Shown one piece after another: positions 1 to 6,573 of a DNA stretch of 8,628 nt. Below the pieces are notes generated by a model. The model worked only from the letters and a program-made list of their open reading frames with translations. It searched no databases and was not told the DNA's origin. The stretch is from Candidatus Nanoarchaeia archaeon. GTDB taxonomy: Archaea; Nanobdellota; Nanobdellia; Tiddalikarchaeales; Tiddalikarchaeaceae. The stretch covers positions 1 through 8,628 of the forward strand of contig JAQVLH010000039.1 of the NCBI GenBank assembly GCA_028704265.1, in the 5' to 3' direction. Numbering within the stretch: the first letter of the stretch is position 1; every line of letters begins with the position of its first letter. The translations under genes were made by a program, and so were the position numbers.

Positions 1-2
1 CA

Positions 3-179
3 AAGGGCGATATTCTGCTCTGCGGGCATACGCATATTCCCAAATGCGCGGAGCATGAGGGCTTTGTTTACATGAATCCCGGCTCTGTTTCGATTCCCAA
101 GGAGGGAAGCGATAATATATTTGGAATCTCAGAAATACCTAAATCTAAAATAGGGGAAATACCTAAATTTAATAAATAA
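3..179 (+). CDS. YfcE/MJ0936-family metallophosphodiesterase, C-terminal fragment
   Basis: This is the last 58 codons of a gene that begins outside the window; the frame opens at base 3 and stops with TAA at 177-179. The fragment contains the metal-binding CGHTHIP motif (residues 7-13 of the fragment) and the following MNPGSVSIPK motif, a pair diagnostic of the YfcE/MJ0936 branch of calcineurin-like phosphoesterases. These are small cytosolic Mn-dependent phosphodiesterases whose natural substrate is unsettled. The family call is firm. The last ~22 residues are odd: codon use switches from GC-rich to AT-rich after about base 112, and the tail contains the IPK tripeptide twice more (EIPK-SKIG-EIPK). 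The tail can still be loosely aligned with the usual 'SYG'-type ending, so it may be a natural C-terminus, a replaced one, or a joining artefact. Confidence 0.85.
   Translation, partial: KGDILLCGHTHIPKCAEHEGFVYMNPGSVSIPKEGSDNIFGISEIPKSKIGEIPKFNK
111..120. other. Abrupt base-composition boundary
   Basis: By hand count, bases 1-110 have 58 G or C (53%) and bases 111-180 have 15 of 70 (21%). Everything to the right stays AT-rich. The change falls inside the phosphodiesterase reading frame, near the codons for Gly-Ser-Asp-Asn. No target-site duplication, tRNA end or transposon end was seen at this point. Confidence 0.75.
132..168 (+). repeat. Short direct repeat in the phosphodiesterase tail
   Basis: The 13-mer GAAATACCTAAAT occurs at 132-144 and again at 156-168, a period of 24 bases that keeps the reading frame and gives a repeated EIPK peptide. 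It could come from slipped replication or a local duplication. It lies just beyond the composition boundary. Confidence 0.7.
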
Positions 180-206
180 TTTATTATTTATATTTTATTT
201 TTCTTC
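172..206 (+). terminator. AT-rich inverted repeat and T-rich tract between convergent genes
   Basis: ATAAATAAT (172-180) and ATTATTTAT (183-191) are perfect 9-base inverted arms with a two-base centre. They overlap the phosphodiesterase stop and are followed on the + strand by a T-rich run to about 205. The 226-aa gene converges from the other side and stops at 207. T-rich tracts alone can terminate archaeal transcription, so this is a plausible terminator for the + strand gene. Because the arms are pure A/T, the stem would be weak. Confidence 0.45.
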
Positions 207-887
207 TTATTCAAATTGAACTTCTTTATTATAATATTTCAAAAAAAGTTGGATAGTTGAGATTATAAAATTATAAAAAAACGTAATGTTTTCAACTTCT
301 TTCTTTATATATCCATTATTATATTTTCCTTCAAATTTAGAATTAATAAAACAACAATTATGAATAAAAAAATTAGATTCTTCATTAAAATGTTCATAGA
401 TTTTATCAAGATGTATACTAGGCAATAGTTCTTCAACCTCTTTTTTATTTTGTTTTAATGCCTTTCGAGAATTATGAAATAAATGAATAATATTCTTTAT
501 ATCCTTTTCATTTTTTAATTCATATAATGTCCTTTTTTTATCCAATTCTGTAAATTTCTTTAAAAAATCATTTAATTCACCTAAAGTAATAATTTCCAAT
601 TTAAACTTTTTTTCAGGATTTTTCCATTCTATTTTTTTATTCACTAATAAAAAATACATAAAGAGATTTTGTAAGGTTATTTCACACATAGGGCGTTTTA
701 ACATATCAAAACTATTGTACCTATAATTGTTCAATAATACAACATACCCATCTAATAAACTTAGGGAATAAATAGATTTTTGTAAGGCATAAATTAAAAG
801 TAAATTATCCTCTTTTATTGCAATTTCCTTTTGTTTTTTTAATTCATCAATCGTTTTTTGAAATTTATTTTCCAAGATTTCATTCAT
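207..887 (-). CDS. Unrecognised 226-aa helical protein coupled to the type IIG enzyme
   Basis: I do not recognise this family with confidence. The protein is predicted mostly helical and very rich in Lys, Asn, Ile and Phe, with no signal peptide or clear membrane span. Residues 42-80 (LLDGYVVLLNNYR, then MLKRPMCEITLQNLFMYFL) and 164-176 (YEHFNEESNFFIH) have the spacing of helical DUF5677-like proteins found in defence loci; this is a resemblance only. A Cys-Cys pair follows at 178-179. No HEPN R-x(4-6)-H motif, nuclease or kinase motif is visible. Its ATG overlaps the stop of the restriction-methyltransferase gene by 8 bases, and a GAGGGA ribosome site (900-895) lies 7 bases upstream, inside that gene. 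It is therefore almost certainly translated with the enzyme, suggesting an accessory, specificity-modulating or protective role (inference). Confidence 0.8.
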   Translation of the reverse strand: MNEILENKFQKTIDELKKQKEIAIKEDNLLLIYALQKSIYSLSLLDGYVVLLNNYRYNSFDMLKRPMCEITLQNLFMYFLLVNKKIEWKNPEKKFKLEIITLGELNDFLKKFTELDKKRTLYELKNEKDIKNIIHLFHNSRKALKQNKKEVEELLPSIHLDKIYEHFNEESNFFIHNCCFINSKFEGKYNNGYIKKEVENITFFYNFIISTIQLFLKYYNKEVQFE

Positions 888-3699
888 TCAAACTTCCCTC
901 TATAATTTTCTTTTCTTCTTCAGTAATGTCATATATTTTATAAACTAATTCGTTTATTTCATCATCCAATTTTTTGATTTGAGTTTCTAATTTCATTTTT
1001 TCATCAGTGTTTTTATTTTTGATTTCATAATAACGTTCTTTATATAGAATCATTTTTTCAACTAATTTTATTAATGATGATTGTTCATTTATTGACATCT
1101 TTTTTATAGGCAAAGCCCTTATATTATCAGGGTAAACATGTAATCCACACCCAATAAACGTTTTAAAGAAAAAAGTAATTAAATTAGAATTTAATATTCC
1201 TAAGATATATTTTAAATCAAATTCTTCTGATTTTTTAACTTGATATTCACTGAAATTTAAACCTCTTCTTTTAATGGAAGCAAGTTTATTAAAAGGTAAA
1301 CATATTGATAATGTGTGTTCTGCATAATAATTTTTATTATCAAATGTTGCTTTAAGTCCCTCTTTTGCATTAACATCTCTAATCATTATTTTTTCATTTT
1401 CAAATAATTCTTTAAACATTGGATTGTATAATTTTTTTTCATCGTAAATAAGATATTTATTATCATAATCTATTGAATATCTTCCAATATCTCTACCATC
1501 TAACATAGGTTTACATAAATCATTGATTTTTTCTTTAATAACAAATTTTTTGATATCTCCACTTCTCGCTCCCCAATTAACATATAAAATATCCCTAACT
1601 AATATAGAATTATGTAATATTTTATCTTTCAAATTATTTTTTTCAGGTGAAATATTTAATCTGAATAAATTCTGAGGATCATCTAAAAAAAAACTTTGTG
1701 ATATTTTTTTCGTTGAAAATGTTTGATTATTAGATAAAGGTTTTAATATGTTTATGGAATTATTATCTCTTATATTTTTTAAATTTTCTTTTTTCAATAA
1801 AAGAATTATATTATCAACTGTTGCTTGCTCAAAAATTTTATAATCTGTATAATCTATGATTTCAACAATAGAACATTCATTTAATATTAATTTTCTTAAT
1901 TTTTCACCATAAGGTTGAGAAAGAAATTTATCTGGAATAATAAATCCCATCATCCCCCCATTTTTTAATAATTTGATTGATTTTTCAATAAATAAAACAT
2001 ACAAATCAAATTTTTTATAAGCAGATTCATAAAACCTTTGATAATGATTTATTTCAGAAGTATTCTTTGAAAGTAAATAAATATTTACATAAGGAGGATT
2101 CCCAATTATAACATCAAACCCACCTTCCTTCATTATGGCCTCAAATTCTTCTTCCCACTTGAAGGCCTTATTACCAGCCACGGAAGGATCATCAATTAAA
2201 GAATTACCATTCTTAATGTTTTGATCTAATGTAGGAAGTAAATGTTTCTTTTCGGCCGCTTTGATAAGTAAATTTAATCGCGCAATTTCAACGGCCTGTT
2301 CATCTAAATCCACCCCATGAATATTATTTTTTAATATCTCAATTTTTTTGGTTATAGAAACATCTGCATCAAAATTAAGTTTAGCCTGACCATACAATTC
2401 ACTTGCTTCTTTTTTCTCCTTTTTCTTACTTAAATTATTAGAAATATTATGTTTAAGATTTCTTTTCCAATAATCATTAACTTCATCAAAAGCACGTATT
2501 AAAAATGAACCGGAACCACAAGCAGGATCTAATATTTTTATTTTTTCAACAGTATTTTTATTCTTACCTTTAATGTATTCTCCAACCGTATTTTTAACAA
2601 TATAATCTACAATATAATTAGGAGTATAATAAATACCTTGCTCTTTACGTTTAGTTTTTGATTTTTCAACTTTTGCTCTTTTAGCAGTTTTCTTAAGTAA
2701 ATATCCTAAATATTGTTCATAAACACTTCCCAAAACATCTGAATTAATAGCAGAAAAATCATAATAAATACTTTCATCTTTTGTTTTATATAATCCTTTT
2801 ATTATCTCAATTAATACCTCATTACTTATTTCTAATTGCTCAGAAAAATGTCCTTTAAGAAATAATTTACTATTGAATACATCGTCATATTCATTAAACA
2901 AAATATTTAATTTTTTAACTATTTTACCCTTTTTTCTTGATTCATACTCCCTAACCAATTCAATTAATTGAATGTCTGGATAAATTCTTCTATCTTCAAT
3001 TGTTCTAATAAATATTAATCTATCAAGAATTCTTTGAACAACTTCATCTAATTCAGTACTATTAATATCAAATTTCTTTGGATTTTGTTTTATTATATCT
3101 TTACTTAAAAGAGTTCTCCAATTCAATAAATCCTTTAGAATTTGTTTCCCAACGGATTCTTTTTTAATTTTTTTACCTACTTTTTCAGCTTCTTTATCTA
3201 ACTCATTCCTACTCATACTTTCCTTTGAAAGTAACCATAGTTCTTCAAATCTATCTACATATTCCCAATATTGAAATTCTTTAAATTTATTAACAGATGG
3301 ATCTCCTTTATATTTCCATTCGGAATTAAAGATTTTTAATCCTTCAAAATCAACTAAAACTGCCCAAGTACACCCTTTATGCCATGCATAATTAATTGCT
3401 TGTTCTGCGAATTCAATTTTGTTTAAATCTTCCTTTACCTTTTTTGCTTCAACATAAAATTTAGGAATTCCGTTAATTCTAAATCCATAGTCTACTCTCT
3501 TACCAGAAATACGTTCTTCTAAGGAAATATCATCAGCTTTTGCACTAAAATCCCAACCTAAAGCTTCAAATAATGGTTGGATGTAACGAACTTTTGTTTC
3601 TTCTTCTGAATATTTATTGGCCCTATCACTTTCTAAATCTTTTTTAAAATGTTCGACTAATTCCATAATTCGAGATTTTGCCTCTTTCTTAGAAATCAT
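880..3699 (-). CDS. Type IIG (Eco57I-like) restriction endonuclease-methyltransferase
   Basis: A 939-aa single-chain enzyme expected to methylate adenine N6 in its recognition site and cleave unmodified DNA. Residues 32-50 (EEETKVRYIQPLFEALGWD) followed by D70, E84 and K86 (VDYGF, then FYVEAKK) form the N-terminal PD-(D/E)xK nuclease. A helical linker runs to about 350. The gamma-class methyltransferase has motif I DPACGSGSF at 391-399, an acidic HGVDLDEQAVEIA segment at 461-473 and catalytic NPPY at 534-537. A TaqI/Eco57I-type target-recognition region follows, with the usual LDGRDIGRY at 733-741 and ALPI at 862-865, then a coiled end. Length and domain order match the family and no key residue is missing. 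The start is supported by a TATA-like box centred 25 bp upstream. The target sequence cannot be predicted from this. Confidence 0.93.
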   Translation of the reverse strand: MISKKEAKSRIMELVEHFKKDLESDRANKYSEEETKVRYIQPLFEALGWDFSAKADDISLEERISGKRVDYGFRINGIPKFYVEAKKVKEDLNKIEFAEQAINYAWHKGCTWAVLVDFEGLKIFNSEWKYKGDPSVNKFKEFQYWEYVDRFEELWLLSKESMSRNELDKEAEKVGKKIKKESVGKQILKDLLNWRTLLSKDIIKQNPKKFDINSTELDEVVQRILDRLIFIRTIEDRRIYPDIQLIELVREYESRKKGKIVKKLNILFNEYDDVFNSKLFLKGHFSEQLEISNEVLIEIIKGLYKTKDESIYYDFSAINSDVLGSVYEQYLGYLLKKTAKRAKVEKSKTKRKEQGIYYTPNYIVDYIVKNTVGEYIKGKNKNTVEKIKILDPACGSGSFLIRAFDEVNDYWKRNLKHNISNNLSKKKEKKEASELYGQAKLNFDADVSITKKIEILKNNIHGVDLDEQAVEIARLNLLIKAAEKKHLLPTLDQNIKNGNSLIDDPSVAGNKAFKWEEEFEAIMKEGGFDVIIGNPPYVNIYLLSKNTSEINHYQRFYESAYKKFDLYVLFIEKSIKLLKNGGMMGFIIPDKFLSQPYGEKLRKLILNECSIVEIIDYTDYKIFEQATVDNIILLLKKENLKNIRDNNSINILKPLSNNQTFSTKKISQSFFLDDPQNLFRLNISPEKNNLKDKILHNSILVRDILYVNWGARSGDIKKFVIKEKINDLCKPMLDGRDIGRYSIDYDNKYLIYDEKKLYNPMFKELFENEKIMIRDVNAKEGLKATFDNKNYYAEHTLSICLPFNKLASIKRRGLNFSEYQVKKSEEFDLKYILGILNSNLITFFFKTFIGCGLHVYPDNIRALPIKKMSINEQSSLIKLVEKMILYKERYYEIKNKNTDEKMKLETQIKKLDDEINELVYKIYDITEEEKKIIEGSLNE
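895..900 (-). promoter_or_regulatory. Ribosome binding site for the 226-aa gene
   Basis: GAGGGA on the minus strand lies 7 bases before the ATG at 887-885, within the last codons of the restriction-methyltransferase. It fixes the start of the downstream gene and supports coupled translation, since most other starts here are leaderless. Confidence 0.55.
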
Positions 3700-3796
3700 G
3701 AATATAAATCACTATGAAGGTATTTAAATTTAATCTGAAGTGCTTTTCCACTGAAACGTTGATAAATTTATAAACTTCATTAGAAATATTTATACA
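3700..3796. promoter_or_regulatory. Divergent promoter region between the restriction and HTH-ImmA operons
   Basis: This 97-bp gap holds both promoters. On the minus strand TTTAAATA (3728-3721) is centred about 25 bp before the restriction enzyme ATG. On the + strand TTTATAAA (3767-3774) is centred about 26 bp before the HTH-ImmA ATG. Both spacings are what archaeal TATA boxes give when transcription starts at the start codon, so both messages are probably leaderless. Between them is a dyad, AGTG-N6-CACT (3739-3752). ATGAAG (3714-3719) and its inverse CTTCAT (3775-3780) lie just downstream of each box. These are candidate operator elements for the HTH-ImmA protein. Confidence 0.65.
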
Positions 3797-4936
3797 ATGA
3801 CAAATTCCCCTTTAGTTGATATAGAACCTTCTGTACTTAAATGGTTAATAGATAGTTCGGGGTGGAATTATGATGAACTTGCAAAAAGATTAGGAACAAG
3901 TACTGAAACTATAGAGAAATTTTTAAATAAAGAAAAAAAACCAACTTACAATCAATTAGAAAAAATGTCATTATTATTTAAAAGACCTGTTGCGTTATTT
4001 TTACTTTCTAAACCTTTAGAAGAAAAACCTAAACCTAAAGATTTTAGGATGATTCCAGAGAGATTAAACAAATTTGATAAAAAAACTCTTTTAGTTATGA
4101 GAAAGGCAAGAAATTTACAAGAATTAAGTAAAGAATTAGCATTAAATATATCTAATGAAATAAGAAGTAAAATACTTAAATATAGTATTCATGATAACCC
4201 TAAAGAAATTGGAAAAAAATTTAGAGAAAAATTTGAATTAAATGATATTAAACAAAAAAAATTCAAAGACGCATATGAATTATTTAGATATTTAAGAGAA
4301 GTGTTAGAAGATAAAAATATATTTGCATTTCAATTTTCTATGCCTATTGAAGACGCAAGAGGATTTGTATTTTGTGATGAAACTCCATTTGTTATAGTAG
4401 TAAATAGTAAGGATACTATTGAAGCAAGAATATTTACAATGATGCATGAATTTGCACATATTTTATTAAGAGAATCAGTCATTGATCTTCCTAGTGCTTC
4501 AAAACCAAATAATAATAGTACTGAAAAATGGTGTAATGAATTTGCTTCTAATTTCTTGTTGCCAGAAAATTTTAATGAAATTATCAAAGATGCTGAAGAA
4601 TTAACAGAAAGAAAAACTTTAAATTCATTATCTAGAAGATATAAAATAAGTAAAGGAATGTTACTTTATAATATGTACAAACTAAATTATATTTCAAATA
4701 TTGAATATAACAATAAATTAAATCAATACACCGAAGAAAAATCAACTTCAAAAAAGTCTAAAAAAGGCGGAGGGATTACTCTTGAAAAGAAAAGAGTTTT
4801 AGAAATGGGTAATAATTTTATCTCACTAGTTGCAGACAATTATGATAAAAAATATATTACTTATTCTGACGCATTAGGTTATTTATCAATAAAATCTAAA
4901 AAGTTTGATAAATTACTTGCAAAGGTGAAAAAATGA
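3797..4936 (+). CDS. HTH-ImmA/IrrE metallopeptidase (Xre + DUF955 fusion), antitoxin-like regulator
   Basis: A 379-aa protein joining a DNA-binding domain to a zinc protease-like domain. Residues about 12-66 form an Xre-type helix-turn-helix (YDELAKRLGTSTETIEKFL). Residues about 175-300 form the ImmA/IrrE domain with HEFAH at 217-221 and the third-ligand helix WCNEFASNFLLP at 245-256, so the metal site looks intact. A Lys/Ser linker with a GGG (324-326) leads to a C-terminal helical domain (330-379). This architecture occurs as the partner of small toxins in archaea and bacteria (COG2856 type), and ImmA itself cleaves a repressor after stress. The stop overlaps the PIN-like gene by 4 bases, so the two are one operon. 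Binding to the upstream divergent region and autoregulation are inferred. Confidence 0.92.
   Translation: MTNSPLVDIEPSVLKWLIDSSGWNYDELAKRLGTSTETIEKFLNKEKKPTYNQLEKMSLLFKRPVALFLLSKPLEEKPKPKDFRMIPERLNKFDKKTLLVMRKARNLQELSKELALNISNEIRSKILKYSIHDNPKEIGKKFREKFELNDIKQKKFKDAYELFRYLREVLEDKNIFAFQFSMPIEDARGFVFCDETPFVIVVNSKDTIEARIFTMMHEFAHILLRESVIDLPSASKPNNNSTEKWCNEFASNFLLPENFNEIIKDAEELTERKTLNSLSRRYKISKGMLLYNMYKLNYISNIEYNNKLNQYTEEKSTSKKSKKGGGITLEKKRVLEMGNNFISLVADNYDKKYITYSDALGYLSIKSKKFDKLLAKVKK
4923..4928 (+). promoter_or_regulatory. Ribosome binding site for the PIN-like gene
   Basis: AGGTGA lies 4 bases before the ATG at 4933, inside the last codons of the HTH-ImmA gene. Together with the ATGA stop-start overlap (4933-4936) it fixes the toxin-like gene's start and implies coupled translation. 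Confidence 0.7.
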
Positions 4937-5427
4937 GTACTAATAATGTTTATGTAATTGATTCTTCTTCACTTATTGAATTAAATAAACATAGCAGTAT
5001 GGATGTTTTTATTTCTGTGTGGAAAAAATTAGAAGAATTAGTTAAACAAAAAAGATTAGTTGCACCTTATGAAGTATATAAAGAAATTATAAAAAAAGAC
5101 GATCAATTAAGTAAATGGGCACAACGACACCAAAAATTGTTTGTAAAACCCACAGCAAAACAAATTAAAATAGTTCAAGAAATACTTAAAGAATATCCCT
5201 CGATTGTTGATAAAAATAAAACTGATTCCGCAGATCCTTGGGTAATAGCATTAGCCATCGAATTATCAACTTCCCCACAACAAACATTAGGAAAAGTAAA
5301 AAGAATTGTAGTAAGTGAAGAACTCATAAGAGGAGAAAGAATAAGAATTCCTTACATTTGTCAAAAGAAAAATATTGAATGTGTAAATAAAATTGAAATG
5401 TTTAGGATAGAAGGATGGAAGTTTTAA
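4933..5427 (+). CDS. DUF4411 PIN-like protein, predicted RNase toxin
   Basis: A 164-aa protein of the DUF4411 branch of PIN-like domains. Visible landmarks are VIDSSSLIEL at the N-terminus (acidic D10), E47 in the PYEVYKEI helix, and TDSADPWVIALA (97-108) with D98 and D101. The typical DUF4411 ending is also present: a VVSEE strand (126-130), IRIPYIC at 137-143 and a terminal EGWKF. The acidic residues expected to hold a metal ion in PIN nucleases are present, so it may cut RNA, but cleavage has not been shown here. Pairing with an HTH-ImmA gene immediately upstream is a recurrent arrangement interpreted as a toxin-antitoxin module. The gene ends one base from the convergent DUF5680 gene, leaving no room for a terminator. 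Confidence 0.88.
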   Translation: MSTNNVYVIDSSSLIELNKHSSMDVFISVWKKLEELVKQKRLVAPYEVYKEIIKKDDQLSKWAQRHQKLFVKPTAKQIKIVQEILKEYPSIVDKNKTDSADPWVIALAIELSTSPQQTLGKVKRIVVSEELIRGERIRIPYICQKKNIECVNKIEMFRIEGWKF

Positions 5428-5428
5428 A

Positions 5429-5872
5429 TTACAAAATCCCCCCATGATAGTTCAACCTGTATATTTCCTTTCCCTTATAGAGTATGCTTTCATGGCCCTT
5501 AAACTCTTCAAATGTTCCTTCATATTCATTAATGTATTCAAAATCATTTTCCTTGAAGTGTTTAGGCCCTCTGTATGGTGCATCCTTTTCAACTTTGCTT
5601 AAGCATTTTCTTAAGAAATTATAAACAATTTCAAATTTAATTTCTTTATCGTAAACAAGGCCATAATAATTCATAATCCATTTTGCTTCATTGTTTAAAA
5701 AAACTACTTCATGGCCGGAGAAAGGTTCTCCACCAAAATATCTGTCTCTATAAACATAATCTTCTTTTTTGAAAATTAATTCGGTACTATTATCTTCTAA
5801 TTTAGTAGATTTAGCATTAGGATCTGCATACCCCTTAACCTTTGCTTCAATTATAAAATCAATTAAATCCAT
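5429..5872 (-). CDS. DUF5680 domain protein
   Basis: A 147-aa soluble protein, starting at the ATG at 5872-5870. An in-frame ATG 24 codons upstream (5944) would add a non-conserved Phe/Asn/Tyr-rich extension and overlap the preceding gene, so the internal start is preferred. A TTTTTAAT box (5901-5894) is centred 25 bp upstream of it, fitting a leaderless message. The family signature is clear: an N-terminal LIDFIIEAKVKGYA helix, YRDRYFGGEPFSGHEVVF (41-58) and WIMNYYG (65-71). DUF5680 proteins have no established biochemical function that I know of; the domain sometimes occurs with DNA-binding domains, but none is present here. No functional link with neighbouring genes can be argued. Confidence 0.8.
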   Translation of the reverse strand: MDLIDFIIEAKVKGYADPNAKSTKLEDNSTELIFKKEDYVYRDRYFGGEPFSGHEVVFLNNEAKWIMNYYGLVYDKEIKFEIVYNFLRKCLSKVEKDAPYRGPKHFKENDFEYINEYEGTFEEFKGHESILYKGKEIYRLNYHGGIL

Positions 5873-5887
5873 GATATAATTATAATA

Positions 5888-5909
5888 TAAAAAATTAAAA
5901 AGAAAAAAA
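5888..5909 (-). terminator. T-rich tract after the lipoprotein gene, overlapping the next promoter
   Basis: Directly after the lipoprotein stop (5912-5910) the minus strand reads seven T, C, five T, AA, six T. Such tracts terminate archaeal transcription. The same bases include the TTTTTAAT box (5901-5894) proposed as promoter of the DUF5680 gene, so terminator and promoter appear to share sequence. Confidence 0.5.
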
Positions 5910-6494
5910 TTATTCTTCAACAATTCTACATCTTTTAGAACCAATCATATCAGTAGAACCTTGATAAATACCTTCCTTTGCATTTTCAATAGATTGTAAA
6001 TACTCTTGTAAATAAATGTCTGCTTCTTCAGAGGTCATTTCACAGAGCATTTTTTTACCTTCCCATGTATTTAATATTGAAGTTTTCCACTGATTTGTAG
6101 TAGCCTCAATTTCACTTTCACTCATATTTTGGTTATTCATTAATGAATCCTTGGTTGGTCCACTCATATATACATCTAAATATGTATAATGCATTTCAAA
6201 AACACAAACATCATCAACACAACCTTCAGTAGTATAATAGCCTTTACTTTTTTGCATAACAAAAAATACAGGAACTTCTACGTCAAAATTCATTTCAATT
6301 GAATTACCTAACTTCATTTGTTCAATGAAACAAACCATATCTTCATTTTTACATTCAATAAGTTTAATTTCTTCTACCTTTTCTGCTTCATCAACTTCAA
6401 TTTTTTCATTAGAATCTTGATTAATAGTTATCTCTCCAGTACAACCTGCTAAAAGCAGGGAAAATAAAAATAATCCAAATATTATGTATTTCAT
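5910..6494 (-). CDS. Small secreted cysteine-rich lipoprotein, function unknown
   Basis: A 194-aa exported protein if started at the ATG at 6494-6492. That gives a classic lipoprotein signal: MKY, a hydrophobic stretch, and the lipobox LLLAGC with the modified Cys at residue 18. An ATG 8 codons upstream (6518) would lie upstream of the likely transcription start, because the TATA-like TTTAATAT is at 6528-6521, so it is rejected. After an acidic spacer there are six further cysteines (48, 55, 92, 97, 151, 189). The first four come as two close pairs, EC-x6-C and GC-x4-C, which suggests disulfides outside the membrane. The body mixes strands and helices. I recognise no family. The single-gene promoter and T-rich end suggest it is transcribed alone. 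Confidence 0.8.
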   Translation of the reverse strand: MKYIIFGLFLFSLLLAGCTGEITINQDSNEKIEVDEAEKVEEIKLIECKNEDMVCFIEQMKLGNSIEMNFDVEVPVFFVMQKSKGYYTTEGCVDDVCVFEMHYTYLDVYMSGPTKDSLMNNQNMSESEIEATTNQWKTSILNTWEGKKMLCEMTSEEADIYLQEYLQSIENAKEGIYQGSTDMIGSKRCRIVEE

Positions 6495-6520
6495 ATATAT
6501 CAAAAACATTTCTACCATTA

Positions 6521-6530
6521 ATATTAAAAA
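6521..6530 (-). promoter_or_regulatory. TATA-like box of the lipoprotein gene
   Basis: TTTTTAATAT on the minus strand. Its TTTAATAT core is centred 30 bp before the ATG at 6494, so transcription would begin a few bases before that codon and after the alternative ATG at 6518. An identical 10-mer precedes the metallophosphoesterase gene (7392-7383). Confidence 0.5.
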
Positions 6531-6551
6531 GTTTTATATTTTTTCAATATT

Positions 6552-6573
6552 AAAATTAAAAAATAAAAACAAA
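6552..6573 (-). terminator. T-rich tract after the metallophosphoesterase gene
   Basis: The minus strand just after the TAA at 6576-6574 is almost all T and A, with runs of five, six and four T. This matches archaeal T-tract termination. No G/C-containing stem precedes it. Confidence 0.5.

Noticed and set aside
207..887. HEPN RNase in the 226-aa protein
   Set aside because: The helical make-up and an FIHN segment suggested it, but no R-x(4-6)-H motif is present.
4330..4587. Minus-strand open frame of 85 codons inside the HTH-ImmA gene
   Set aside because: It lies opposite the conserved ImmA catalytic region, has no domain or ribosome site, and is explained as a shadow of the real gene.
5873..5944. 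N-terminal extension of the DUF5680 gene to the ATG at 5944
   Set aside because: The extra 24 residues are not part of the domain, would overlap the lipoprotein gene, and would start upstream of the TATA-like box at 5901-5894.
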